Part shown: positions 1-6,537 of the stretch, piece after piece | Position numbering within the stretch: position 1 is the stretch's first letter | Layout: every line of letters starts with the position of its first letter | Source of the DNA: Alphaproteobacteria bacterium | GTDB lineage: Bacteria > Pseudomonadota > Alphaproteobacteria > Geminicoccales > Geminicoccaceae | NCBI GenBank assembly: GCA_026982585.1 | Contig: JALSGW010000386.1 | Coordinates: forward strand, 1-8,793 | Direction: 5' to 3' | Length of the DNA: 8,793 nucleotides | Made by a program: the position numbers and the translations under genes | Notes under the pieces: model-generated | The model's input: only the letters and a program-made list of their open reading frames with translations | Database searches by the model: none | What the model was told of the DNA's origin: nothing

Positions 1-1
1 T

Positions 2-583
2 CCCTGTAACTTCGCCACCACCAAGCCGATCCGCTCGCTCAAGGACTTCGAGGGCCTGCGCCTGTACATGTTCCCCACCGTCGGGCGCTTCATGCAGCGC
101 TTCGGCGTGATCCCCATCTCGCTGCCCTATGAGGATGTGGAGCTCGCGATCCAGACCGGCGAGCTCGACGGGGTCGCCTGGTCCGGCATCACCGAGGACT
201 ACACCGTGGGCTGGGCCGACGTCACCAACTACTATCTGACCAACCCGGTCTCCGGCGCCTGGGCCGGCTCGTACTTCGTCAACACCGAGCGCTGGAACGA
301 GCTGCCCGAGCACCTCAAGACCCTGTTCCAGCTCGCCATCGACAGCTCGCACTACTACCGGCTGCACTGGTACTGGTGGGGCGAGGCCAACTACCGCGTG
401 TATGGAGGCAAGCTCGAGCTCACCTCGATCCCGGACGAGGAGTGGCGCACCGTGGAAGAAGAGGCGATGAAGTTCTGGGACGAGGTGGCGCAGCAGAGCG
501 ACCGCACCCGGAGGGTGGTGGAGATCCTGAAGAAGTACCTCGAGACCATGGACCGCGCCGGCCCGCCCTACCGCTACGGCTGA
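2..583 (+). CDS. TRAP transporter solute-binding protein, DctP-like (C-terminal part)
   Basis: The reading frame is open from the left edge, so the signal peptide and N-terminal lobe lie outside the window; 193 residues and the stop codon are visible. Family knowledge: such proteins bind a solute in the periplasm and deliver it to a DctQ/DctM-type membrane pair driven by an ion gradient. The match rests on the order of typical DctP segments: SLKDFEGLRLY (visible residues 12-22), a G-V-I-P-I-S-L-P strand followed by YEDVELAIQTGELDG, then W-x-E/D-V-T, an AWAGSYFVN strand, and a long C-terminal helix with WNELPEHLK and FWDEVAQQS. The ligand is not predictable. The Arg usual in the G-L-K-x-R segment appears to be Tyr22 here. 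An aromatic-rich helix lies at about bases 350-397 (HWYWWGEANYR). The membrane subunit genes are not in the window, and the following terminator shows this is the last gene of its transcript. ATG codons inside the frame, such as the one at 68, are not the real start. Confidence 0.88.
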   Translation, partial: PCNFATTKPIRSLKDFEGLRLYMFPTVGRFMQRFGVIPISLPYEDVELAIQTGELDGVAWSGITEDYTVGWADVTNYYLTNPVSGAWAGSYFVNTERWNELPEHLKTLFQLAIDSSHYYRLHWYWWGEANYRVYGGKLELTSIPDEEWRTVEEEAMKFWDEVAQQSDRTRRVVEILKKYLETMDRAGPPYRYG

Positions 584-605
584 GCGAATCCATCCCGCTC
601 TTCGG

Positions 606-637
606 AAGGCCTCCCTCGCCGAGGGGGGCCTTTTGTT
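606..637 (+). terminator. Rho-independent terminator after the TRAP gene
   Basis: A 12-bp stem with one G-T wobble pairs 606-617 with 621-632 around a three-base loop (GCC). It runs into TTTTGTTT (631-638), which forms the U tract on the plus strand. It starts 22 nt after the stop codon of the solute-binding protein. Read on the minus strand the stem is followed by only two T residues, so it probably works mainly for plus-strand transcription and only poorly for the tRNA that reads towards it. Confidence 0.85.
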
Positions 638-691
638 TGCGCCGCTTCGTCCGCGAACGTGGCGCGTCGGTCGATCGGATGCGGGAGAAGC

Positions 692-768
692 TGGCGCGCC
701 CGAGAGGACTCGAACCTCTGACCTTCGGCTCCGGAGGCCGACGCTCTATCCGACTGAGCTACGGGCGC
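692..768 (-). tRNA. tRNA-Arg (anticodon CCG)
   Basis: The minus strand folds as a complete 77-nt cloverleaf. The acceptor stem pairs GCGCCCG with CGGGCGC, followed by discriminator G and an encoded CCA. The D stem is GCTC/GAGC, the anticodon stem TCGGC/GCCGA encloses loop CTCCGGA, the variable loop is AGGTC, and the T stem AGAGG/CCTCT encloses TTCGAGT. The anticodon CCG (plus-strand 732-734) reads the arginine codon CGG, which is used freely in this window. The gene lies 70 nt downstream of the yfcG-like gene on the same strand. It probably has its own promoter: TAGATA at 778-783 with TTTCTC 17 bp further upstream could serve but matches the consensus poorly. There is no integrase or duplicated tRNA 3' end nearby, so nothing indicates use as an attachment site. 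Confidence 0.97.
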
Positions 769-838
769 CGTGCCCCCTATCTAGCGCAGGGTCGGCGCCG
801 GAGAAAGGGGATCGCGGTTGCCGGGGCTCGGGTGCCGG

Positions 839-1567
839 TCAGCGTTCGCGCCCGCTGCGGGGCGAGGCCCGCCGCACGGTATCCGCGCTTTGGCCGAACA
901 AAAAGCGCCGCGCCTCCTCATCCACGGGCTGGGCGCGCTGGCTGACGCTTCGGGCCAGCGCATAGGCGCGCTCGGTGGCGGGGCGGGCGCCGATGTCCTC
1001 GAGCCAGCGCTTGAGGTTGGGGAAATCCTCGATGCGCTGGTTCTGCCGCTTGTAGGGCCGGATCCAGGGGTAGCAGGCCATGTCGGCGATGCTGTACTCG
1101 CCGGCGATGTAGCGCCGCCCCTCGAGCCGCCGGTCCAGCACCGCGTAGAGGCGTCCCACTTCCGCCACGTAGCGGTCGATCGCATAGGGCACCCGCTCCG
1201 GCGCGTACTGGAGGAAATGGTGGGCCTGGCCGCACATGGGACCGAGCCCGCCCACCTGCCAGAACAGCCATTCCAACACCGTCTTGCGGCCCCTGAGGTC
1301 GCGGGGCAGGAAGCGCCCGGTCTTCTCGGCCAGATAGAGCAGGATGGCGCCGGATTCGAAGAGGGAGACCGGTTCGCCCCCGTCGTTCGGCGCGTGGTCG
1401 ACGATGGCGGGGATGCGGTTGTTGGGCGAAAGGGCGAGGAAGTGGGGATCGAACTGCTCGCCGCGGCCGATGTCCACCGGCCGGATGCGATAGGAAAGTC
1501 CGGCCTCCTCGAGGAAGAGGACGATCTTGTGGCCGTTCGGGGTCGGCCAATAGTAGAGCTCGATCAT
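839..1567 (-). CDS. yfcG: YfcG-like glutathione S-transferase / disulfide-bond oxidoreductase
   Basis: This 242-residue cytosolic protein reads like E. coli YfcG, a nu-class glutathione transferase with glutathione-dependent disulfide reductase activity. The thioredoxin-fold N-terminal domain (about 1-85) holds YYWPTPNGHK, with Thr9 and Asn11 in the positions YfcG uses at its active site; SPNNRIPAIVD with cis-Pro53; and LFESGAILLYLAEKTG, with Glu71-Ser72 for the gamma-glutamyl group. The all-helical C-terminal domain (about 90-205) holds WLFWQVGGLGPMCGQ and YSIADMACYPW. The start is the ATG at 1567, preceded by GGAGGAG (1574-1580) with a short spacer; the same frame stays open upstream but that part is antisense to pnt and looks artefactual. 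YfcG is about 215 residues, so this copy has about 30 extra residues, an Arg-rich tail without recognisable motif. The gene is divergent from pntAA. No convincing terminator lies between it and the tRNA gene. Confidence 0.92.
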   Translation of the reverse strand: MIELYYWPTPNGHKIVLFLEEAGLSYRIRPVDIGRGEQFDPHFLALSPNNRIPAIVDHAPNDGGEPVSLFESGAILLYLAEKTGRFLPRDLRGRKTVLEWLFWQVGGLGPMCGQAHHFLQYAPERVPYAIDRYVAEVGRLYAVLDRRLEGRRYIAGEYSIADMACYPWIRPYKRQNQRIEDFPNLKRWLEDIGARPATERAYALARSVSQRAQPVDEEARRFLFGQSADTVRRASPRSGRER

Positions 1568-1614
1568 GCGGATCTCCTCCGCTATGGCATTCGCGTCACA
1601 GCCGGCCTTGGAGG

Positions 1615-1634
1615 TTGCAATCGCCGCATTGCCA
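1615..1634. promoter_or_regulatory. Imperfect dyad in the divergent yfcG-pntAA intergenic region
   Basis: TTGCAAT (1615-1621) and ATTGCCA (1628-1634) form an inverted repeat with six of seven positions matching, separated by CGCCGC. It lies near the middle of the 126-bp gap between the two divergent genes. The right arm contains TTGCCA (1629-1634), which would fit a -35 element for the pnt operon (five of six bases), but the -10 seventeen bases further on (TAAGCA, 1652-1657) is poor. The arrangement would suit an operator acting on one or both promoters. A half-site this short can arise by chance. Confidence 0.3.
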
Positions 1635-1693
1635 GGGCCGCGCACATTCCCTAAGCAGGCGGCGGGCTTGGCGCCAGCTCGGGAGCCGGTGGA

Positions 1694-2830
1694 GTGACGA
1701 TCGTCGGCATCGTGAGGGAACGCCGTGAGCCGGAAGACCGTGTCGCGGCCTCGGCGGATGTCGTCAAGCGTTATCGGGCCCAGGGCCTGGAGGTGCTGGT
1801 GGAAAAGGGCGCCGGCGCCGGTTCGGCGATTTCCGACCAGGCATTCGCCCAGGCGGGGGCGGAGCTGGCGCCGGATGCGGCGAGCGTGTTCGCGCGGGCG
1901 GACGTGATCCTCAAGGTGCAGGGCCCGACCGCCCAGGAGATCGGACGGCTTAGGGCGGGTCAACTGCTGGTGGGCATGCTCGATCCCTACAATCGCCGCA
2001 AGGAGGTGGCGGCGCTGGCCGAGCGGGGCGTGACCGCCTTCGCCTTGGAGCTGCTGCCGCGCACCACCCGCGCCCAGGCCATGGACGTGCTCTCGAGCCA
2101 GGCCAATCTGGCCGGCTATCGGGCGGTGGTGGAGGCGATGGCCGCCTATGCCCGGGTGGTGCCGATGATGATGACGGCGGCGGGCACCATTCCGGCGGCC
2201 AAGGTGTTCGTGGTGGGAGCGGGCGTGGCGGGACTGCAGGCGATCGCCACCGCCCGGCGCATGGGGGCGGTGGTCACCGCCACCGACGTGCGGCCGCAGG
2301 CCAAGGGCGAGATCGAGTCCCTGGGCGCCAAGTTCGTGGGCTACATTCCGGAGGACGCCGCCACCGCGGGCGGCTACGCGCGGCCGCTGACCCCGGAGGA
2401 GCAAAAGCGCCAGGCGGAGGTGCTCGCCGACCACATCCGCAGCCAGGACATCGTGATCACCACCGCCCAGGTGCCCGGGCGCAAGGCGCCACGCATCGTC
2501 ACCAAGGAGATGGTGCGGAGCATGAAGCCGGGTTCGGTGCTGTTGGATGTGGCGGTGGAGAGCGGCGGCAACATCGAGGGCAGCCGGGCCGACAAGGTGG
2601 TGTCGGTGGAGGGCGTGCGCATCCTCGGGCCGCGCAACCTCCCCTCGCGGGTGGCGCCGACGGCGAGTGCCCTGTATGCGCGCAACCTGTTCAACTTCCT
2701 CGCCCTCCTGTTCCCGGAGGGCTCCGAGGGGCCGCGCATCGACACCGAGGACGAGCTCATCCGCAGCACGCTGCTCACCCACGAGGGGCGGGTGGTGCAT
2801 CCGGACTTTCAAGGCGGCAATGGAGCCTAG
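1694..2830 (+). CDS. pntAA: Proton-translocating NAD(P) transhydrogenase subunit alpha1 (domain I, NAD(H)-binding)
   Basis: This is the peripheral cytoplasmic subunit that binds NAD(H) and passes hydride to NADP+ bound on PntB, driven by inward proton flow. It has 378 residues, close to the roughly 384 of the separate alpha1 subunit of Rhodospirillum rubrum. The N-terminal AlaDH/PNT domain covers about 1-140. The Rossmann domain has VVGAGVAGLQAIATARRMGA with the G-x-G-x-x-G at 175-180, and ATDVRPQ with Asp198 for the adenosine ribose. The 'RQD loop' region is present: Arg123, Gln128, Asp131 and Ser134 correspond to R. rubrum Arg127, Gln132, Asp135 and Ser138 with a constant offset of four. 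TTAQVPGRKAP and LLDVAVESGGN are also typical. The start is a GTG at 1694 with GGGAG at 1681-1685, eight bases ahead. The protein ends where E. coli PntA would continue into its membrane part, so this is the three-gene form, not a truncation. Confidence 0.96.
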   Translation: MTIVGIVRERREPEDRVAASADVVKRYRAQGLEVLVEKGAGAGSAISDQAFAQAGAELAPDAASVFARADVILKVQGPTAQEIGRLRAGQLLVGMLDPYNRRKEVAALAERGVTAFALELLPRTTRAQAMDVLSSQANLAGYRAVVEAMAAYARVVPMMMTAAGTIPAAKVFVVGAGVAGLQAIATARRMGAVVTATDVRPQAKGEIESLGAKFVGYIPEDAATAGGYARPLTPEEQKRQAEVLADHIRSQDIVITTAQVPGRKAPRIVTKEMVRSMKPGSVLLDVAVESGGNIEGSRADKVVSVEGVRILGPRNLPSRVAPTASALYARNLFNFLALLFPEGSEGPRIDTEDELIRSTLLTHEGRVVHPDFQGGNGA

Positions 2831-2833
2831 ACC

Positions 2834-3118
2834 ATGGAGGCGGTGGATCCCGGAATCATCAACCTCATCATCTTCGTGCTCGCCATCTTCGTCGGCTACT
2901 ATGTGGTGTGGTCGGTGACCCCGGCCCTGCACACGCCGCTCATGTCGGTGACCAACGCCATCTCCAGTGTGATCGTGGTGGGCGGTCTCATTGCGACCGG
3001 CGCCGGCGGGCTTGCCGCGGCATTCGGCGTGCTCGCGGTGCTGTTGGCTTCGGTCAACATCTTCGGCGGCTTTCGGGTGACCGCCCGCATGCTCGCCATG
3101 TTCCGCAAGCGCAAGTGA
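2834..3118 (+). CDS. pntAB: Proton-translocating NAD(P) transhydrogenase subunit alpha2 (membrane)
   Basis: A 94-residue inner-membrane protein that supplies the alpha half of the proton channel (domain II). Three hydrophobic segments are visible at about 9-27, 40-57 and 60-78. The hallmark HTPLMSVTNAISSVIVVG (33-50) joins the first two, and NIFGGFRVTARML (75-87) with a basic tail closes the protein. It starts three bases after the pntAA stop, with GGAG at 2822-2825 inside the end of pntAA as ribosome site, so translation is probably coupled. Split alpha2 subunits vary at the N-terminus and some are longer (R. rubrum about 139 residues); here only about eight residues precede the first membrane segment. 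All core segments are present. Confidence 0.95.
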   Translation: MEAVDPGIINLIIFVLAIFVGYYVVWSVTPALHTPLMSVTNAISSVIVVGGLIATGAGGLAAAFGVLAVLLASVNIFGGFRVTARMLAMFRKRK

Positions 3119-3128
3119 GGGGAGGCCG

Positions 3129-4586
3129 ATGAGCGCCAATCTCGCCGCCCTCGGCTATCTGGTCGGGGCCGTCTGTTTCATTCTCGCGCTGCGCGGCCTC
3201 TCCCACCCCACGAGCGCCCGCACCGGCAATCTGTACGGCATGGTGGGTATGGGGCTCGCGGTGGTGATCACCTTGAGCCTGCTCTCGGGCGCCAGCCTGT
3301 GGAGCTTCCTGTTGATCGTGATCGCGGTGGCCGCCGGCGGGACGGTGGGCTTCATGATCGCCGAACGCATCCAGATGACGGCCATGCCCCAGCTGGTGGC
3401 CGCCTTCCACTCGCTGGTCGGGCTTGCCGCGGTGTTCGTGGCGGCGGCCGCCCTGCTCCGGCCGGAGGCGTTCGGCATCCTCGGGGCCGGGGGCATCAAG
3501 CTGGTGTCGCTGTTGGAGATGGGGCTCGGCACCATCGTCGGGGCGGTCACCTTCACCGGCTCGGTGATCGCCTGGGGCAAGCTGCAGGCGCGGTTTCCCA
3601 AGCACATCGAGGAACGCATCCCGGAGCCGGTGCTCAACGTGTTCCGGCTGTTCATGCGCTCGGCACCGATCCTGCTGCCGGCACGGCATGCCATCAACAT
3701 CGCGGTGGGCGCCACCATCCTGCTCCTGTTGCTGCTGTTCATGGCGACCGAGAACGGCTTCGTGTTCTTCCTGCTCGCCCTGTTCTCCTTCGCGCTCGGG
3801 GTGCTGCTCATCATTCCGATCGGCGGCGCCGACATGCCGGTGGTGATCTCGATGCTGAACAGCTATTCGGGATGGGCGGCGGCCGGCATCGGCTTCACCC
3901 TCAACAACCCCATGCTGATCATCACGGGGGCGCTGGTCGGCTCCTCCGGCGCCATCCTCTCCTACATCATGTGCAAGGCCATGAACCGCTCCTTCGTCTC
4001 GGTCATCCTGGGCGGCTTCGGCGAGACCGGCACCGCCCAGACCGGGGCGGAGGAGCGCACGGTCAAGCAGGGCGCGCCGGAGGATGCCGCCTTTTTGATG
4101 GACAACGCCCAGAAGGTGATCATCGTGCCCGGCTACGGCATGGCGGTGGCCCAGGCCCAGCACGCGGTGCGGGAGCTGTTCGACGCCCTCGTGGGCCGCG
4201 GGGTGGAGGTCAAGTTCGCCATCCACCCGGTCGCCGGACGCATGCCCGGACACATGAACGTGCTGCTCGCCGAGGCCAACATCCCCTATGATGTCGTCTT
4301 CGAGCTCGAGGACATCAACAACGAGTTCCAGACCGCCGACGTGGCCTATGTGATCGGCGCCAACGACATCACCAATCCCGCCGCCAAGGAGGACTCCTCC
4401 TCGCCGATCTACGGCATGCCGGTGCTGGACGTGGACAAGGCCAGGGCGGTGGTGTTCGTGAAACGTTCGCTTGCGCCCGGATACGCCGGCATCGACAATC
4501 CCCTCTTCTATCGCGACAACACCATGATGGTGTTCGGCGACGCCAAGAAGGTGACGGAGGAGATCGTCCGCGCCCTGGAGGCCTAG
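3129..4586 (+). CDS. pntB: Proton-translocating NAD(P) transhydrogenase subunit beta
   Basis: The beta subunit combines the membrane channel (domain II, about 1-300) with the cytoplasmic NADP(H)-binding domain III (about 310-485). Membrane features include AAFHSLVGLAAVF, where His94 matches the channel histidine (E. coli beta-His91), and GGADMPVVISMLNSYSGWA, where Asp235 and Asn244 match E. coli Asp213 and Asn222. Domain III shows VPGYGMAVAQAQHAV (333-347) for the NADP pyrophosphate, HPVAGRMPGHMNVLLAEA, the loop VIGANDITNPAA (408-419) and KRSLAPGYAG (445-454) for the 2'-phosphate and cover of NADP. At 485 residues it is about 20 longer than E. coli PntB (462); the offset between conserved residues changes from 3 to 22, so the insertion lies in the membrane part between His94 and Asp235. 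The ATG at 3129 follows pntAB by ten bases and has GGGGAGG just ahead. Confidence 0.96.
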   Translation: MSANLAALGYLVGAVCFILALRGLSHPTSARTGNLYGMVGMGLAVVITLSLLSGASLWSFLLIVIAVAAGGTVGFMIAERIQMTAMPQLVAAFHSLVGLAAVFVAAAALLRPEAFGILGAGGIKLVSLLEMGLGTIVGAVTFTGSVIAWGKLQARFPKHIEERIPEPVLNVFRLFMRSAPILLPARHAINIAVGATILLLLLLFMATENGFVFFLLALFSFALGVLLIIPIGGADMPVVISMLNSYSGWAAAGIGFTLNNPMLIITGALVGSSGAILSYIMCKAMNRSFVSVILGGFGETGTAQTGAEERTVKQGAPEDAAFLMDNAQKVIIVPGYGMAVAQAQHAVRELFDALVGRGVEVKFAIHPVAGRMPGHMNVLLAEANIPYDVVFELEDINNEFQTADVAYVIGANDITNPAAKEDSSSPIYGMPVLDVDKARAVVFVKRSLAPGYAGIDNPLFYRDNTMMVFGDAKKVTEEIVRALEA

Positions 4587-4598
4587 GAGCGTGCGGCC

Positions 4599-5162
4599 AT
4601 GACTCGGGAGCTGCGACTGCTTGCGATCTCCGGCAGTCTGCGCAAGGGGTCCTTCAACACCGCCGCGCTGCGGGCGCTGGGCGCACTGGCCCCCGAGGGC
4701 GTGTTGGTGGAGGTCCGCACCCTCCACGGCATTCCCCTCTACAACGAGGATCTGCGCGAGGACGGCGGCTTTCCGCCGGAGGTGACGGCGCTGCGGGAGG
4801 CGGTGCGGGCGGCGGATGCGCTGGTGATCGCCACGCCTGAGTACAACTACAGTTTCCCCGGGGTGATCAAAAACGCGGTGGACTGGATCTCCCGGCCGCC
4901 GCAGCAGCCGTTTTTGGACAAGCCGGCTGTGGTGTTCAGCGTGAGCCCGGGGATCACCGGCGGGGTGCGGGCGCAGTGGGCGCTCAAGCCGGTGCTGGCC
5001 GGACTCGGGGCGCTGGTGCTGCCGCGGCCGGAGGTGGCGATCGGCTCGGCGCGGGCGAAGTTCGACGATAAGGGGGCGCTCGTCGACGAGGACAGCCGCA
5101 AGCGGCTCGCCGCCCTGCTCGAGGCGCTGATCGCCTGGACGCGGCGCTTCGGCGCCGGTTGA
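4599..5162 (+). CDS. NADPH-dependent FMN reductase family flavoprotein (ChrR/YieF-like)
   Basis: A 187-residue single-domain flavodoxin-like protein. LLAISGSLRKGSFN (7-20) is the FMN-phosphate loop of the NADPH-dependent FMN reductase family, and ATPEYNYSFPGVIKNAVDWIS (78-98) is the second hallmark, contacting the flavin ring and closing the dimer. PLYNEDL (47-53) and VFSVSPGITGG (112-122) also fit. Characterised relatives such as E. coli YieF and Pseudomonas ChrR reduce quinones, chromate, azo dyes or free flavins with NAD(P)H; the substrate cannot be read from the sequence. The gene begins 12 bases after the pntB stop, with GGAG at 4586-4589, so it is very probably co-transcribed with pnt. 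This would place an NADPH consumer directly behind the NADPH producer. It could instead be a quinone reductase protecting against redox cycling. Confidence 0.9.
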   Translation: MTRELRLLAISGSLRKGSFNTAALRALGALAPEGVLVEVRTLHGIPLYNEDLREDGGFPPEVTALREAVRAADALVIATPEYNYSFPGVIKNAVDWISRPPQQPFLDKPAVVFSVSPGITGGVRAQWALKPVLAGLGALVLPRPEVAIGSARAKFDDKGALVDEDSRKRLAALLEALIAWTRRFGAG

Positions 5163-5240
5163 GGACGGCGGACGCAGGGGCGGGCGGCACCGCGGCTCGA
5201 GAACACCGTCGGACTAGTTGCGGACCGTCGCGGCGGTGGG

Positions 5241-5248
5241 GGAGGAGG
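5241..5248 (+). promoter_or_regulatory. proA: Ribosome binding site that fixes the proA start
   Basis: GGAGGAGG ends five bases before the ATG at 5254. The alternative TTG at 5218, in the same frame, has no comparable purine-rich site and would add 12 residues without similarity to known ProA N-termini, so the ATG is preferred. Confidence 0.75.
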
Positions 5249-5253
5249 CGAGG

Positions 5254-6525
5254 ATGGATGCGGCTTTGCGGTTAGAGGAACAGATGACCGCCATCGGCCG
5301 GCGGGCCCGGGAGGCGGCGCGGCGGATGGCCAATGCGCCGCGGAAGGCCAAGGACCGGGCGCTGCGTGCGGCGGCCGAGCTGTTGCGCCGCAACGCGTCC
5401 GCCATCCTCGCCGCCAACGCGGAAGATGTGGCCCTGGCGCGGGAGAAGGGGGCGAGCTCCGCCTTTCTCGACCGGTTGCGGCTCGACGAACGCCGCCTCG
5501 AGGCGATGGCCGCCGGGCTCGAGCAGATCGCCGCGCTCGAGGATCCGGTCGGCACCGAGCTCGCCCGCTGGCGGCGCCCCAATGGGCTCGACATCGCGCG
5601 GGTGCGGGTGCCGCTCGGGGTGGTCGGCATCATCTACGAGAGCCGACCCAATGTCACCGCGGATGCCGCCGGGCTGTGCCTCAAGGCGGGCAATGCGGCG
5701 ATCCTGCGCGGGGGATCGGAGAGCTTTCGCTCGAGCGGCGCCATCCTCGCCTGTCTCCACGAGGCGCTGGAGGAGGCGGGCCTGCCCCAGGCGGCGGTGC
5801 AGGCGGTGCCCACCGCAGACCGCGCCGCGGTGGGGATGCTGTTGCGCCTGCACGATTATGTGGACGTCATCGTGCCGCGCGGCGGCCGCTCGCTGATCGA
5901 GCGGGTGTATGCGGAAAGCCGCATCCCGGTGCTCGCCCATCTCGAGGGCATCTGTCATGTGTACCTGCACGAGCGGGCCGATCCCGAGATGGCGGTGCGG
6001 GTTGCGGTCAACGCCAAGATGCGGCGCACCGGTATCTGCGGCGCCTGCGAGACCCTCCTGTGCGACGCCGCCAAAGCACCGCAGCTGTTGCCTCCGGTGC
6101 TGGATGCGCTGATCCGCGAAGGCTGCGAGATCCGCGGCGACGAGACGGTGCGGGCGCTCGAGCCCAGGGCCAAGCCCGCCAGCGAAGAGGACTGGCGTAC
6201 GGAATATCTCGACGCCATCCTTTCGGTGCGGGTGGTGGACGGCCTCGATGAGGCGATCTCCCACATCAACACCTACGGCTCCCACCACACCGACAGCATC
6301 ATCACCGAGGACGCGGAGGCGGCGGAGCGCTTCCTGCGGGAGGTGGATTCGGCCATCGTGCTGCACAACGCCTCCACCCAGTTCGCGGACGGCGGCGAGT
6401 TCGGCATGGGGGCGGAGATCGGCATCGCCACGGGCCGGCTGCACGCGCGCGGGCCGGTGGGCGTGGAGCAGCTCACCACCTTCAAATACGTGGTGCGCGG
6501 CAGCGGGCAGATCCGGCCGCCGTGA
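5254..6525 (+). CDS. proA: Gamma-glutamyl phosphate reductase (glutamate-5-semialdehyde dehydrogenase)
   Basis: ProA reduces gamma-glutamyl phosphate with NADPH to glutamate-5-semialdehyde, the second step of proline synthesis from glutamate, in the cytoplasm. The 423 residues match the usual length of about 417-420. Hallmarks in order: IYESRPNVTADAAGLCLKAGN (127-147) and AILRGGSES (149-157) for cofactor and substrate binding; VDVIVPRGGRSLI (203-215); GICHVYLHE (232-240); RRTGICGACETLL (257-269) with catalytic Cys262; YGSHHTDSIIT (341-351) and FGMGAEIGIATGRLHARGPVG (383-403). Cys265 makes a CxxC with the nucleophile, where the usual residue in alphaproteobacterial ProA is, from memory, Ala. 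The gene follows the flavoprotein after 91 bases, a gap without a clear terminator or promoter, so it may be read through from pnt or have its own start. proB is not in the window. The gene converges with the metallophosphoesterase gene. Confidence 0.96.
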   Translation: MDAALRLEEQMTAIGRRAREAARRMANAPRKAKDRALRAAAELLRRNASAILAANAEDVALAREKGASSAFLDRLRLDERRLEAMAAGLEQIAALEDPVGTELARWRRPNGLDIARVRVPLGVVGIIYESRPNVTADAAGLCLKAGNAAILRGGSESFRSSGAILACLHEALEEAGLPQAAVQAVPTADRAAVGMLLRLHDYVDVIVPRGGRSLIERVYAESRIPVLAHLEGICHVYLHERADPEMAVRVAVNAKMRRTGICGACETLLCDAAKAPQLLPPVLDALIREGCEIRGDETVRALEPRAKPASEEDWRTEYLDAILSVRVVDGLDEAISHINTYGSHHTDSIITEDAEAAERFLREVDSAIVLHNASTQFADGGEFGMGAEIGIATGRLHARGPVGVEQLTTFKYVVRGSGQIRPP

Positions 6526-6537
6526 GCGGCGCTCTAG

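Noticed and set aside
692..768. tRNA-Arg as integration site of a genomic island
   Set aside because: tRNA-Arg genes are often used as attachment sites, but there is no integrase, no duplicated 3' end and no change in composition on either side within the window.
818..1654. Plus-strand frame of 278 codons across the yfcG-like gene
   Set aside because: No recognisable domain or ribosome site; it is the mirror of a protein that matches YfcG along its length.
839..3139. A minus-strand frame open for 766 codons, running from the pntB start through the complement of pntAB and pntAA into the yfcG-like gene
   Set aside because: Only the part from 1567 down resembles a protein family and has a ribosome site. 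The upstream part is His/Arg/Gly-rich and antisense to well-conserved pnt genes, as expected when third codon positions are nearly all G or C.
3054..4727. A 557-codon minus-strand frame antisense to pntB
   Set aside because: Composition is dominated by His, Gly, Arg, Gln and Asp with no motif, and pntB on the other strand is unmistakable. It is a GC-driven shadow.
5218..5253. TTG at 5218 as start of proA
   Set aside because: It would add 12 residues not typical of ProA, and the strong GGAGGAGG site points to the ATG at 5254.
5272..6444. A 390-codon minus-strand frame antisense to proA
   Set aside because: It lacks family motifs and mirrors a conserved enzyme; same explanation by GC-rich third positions.
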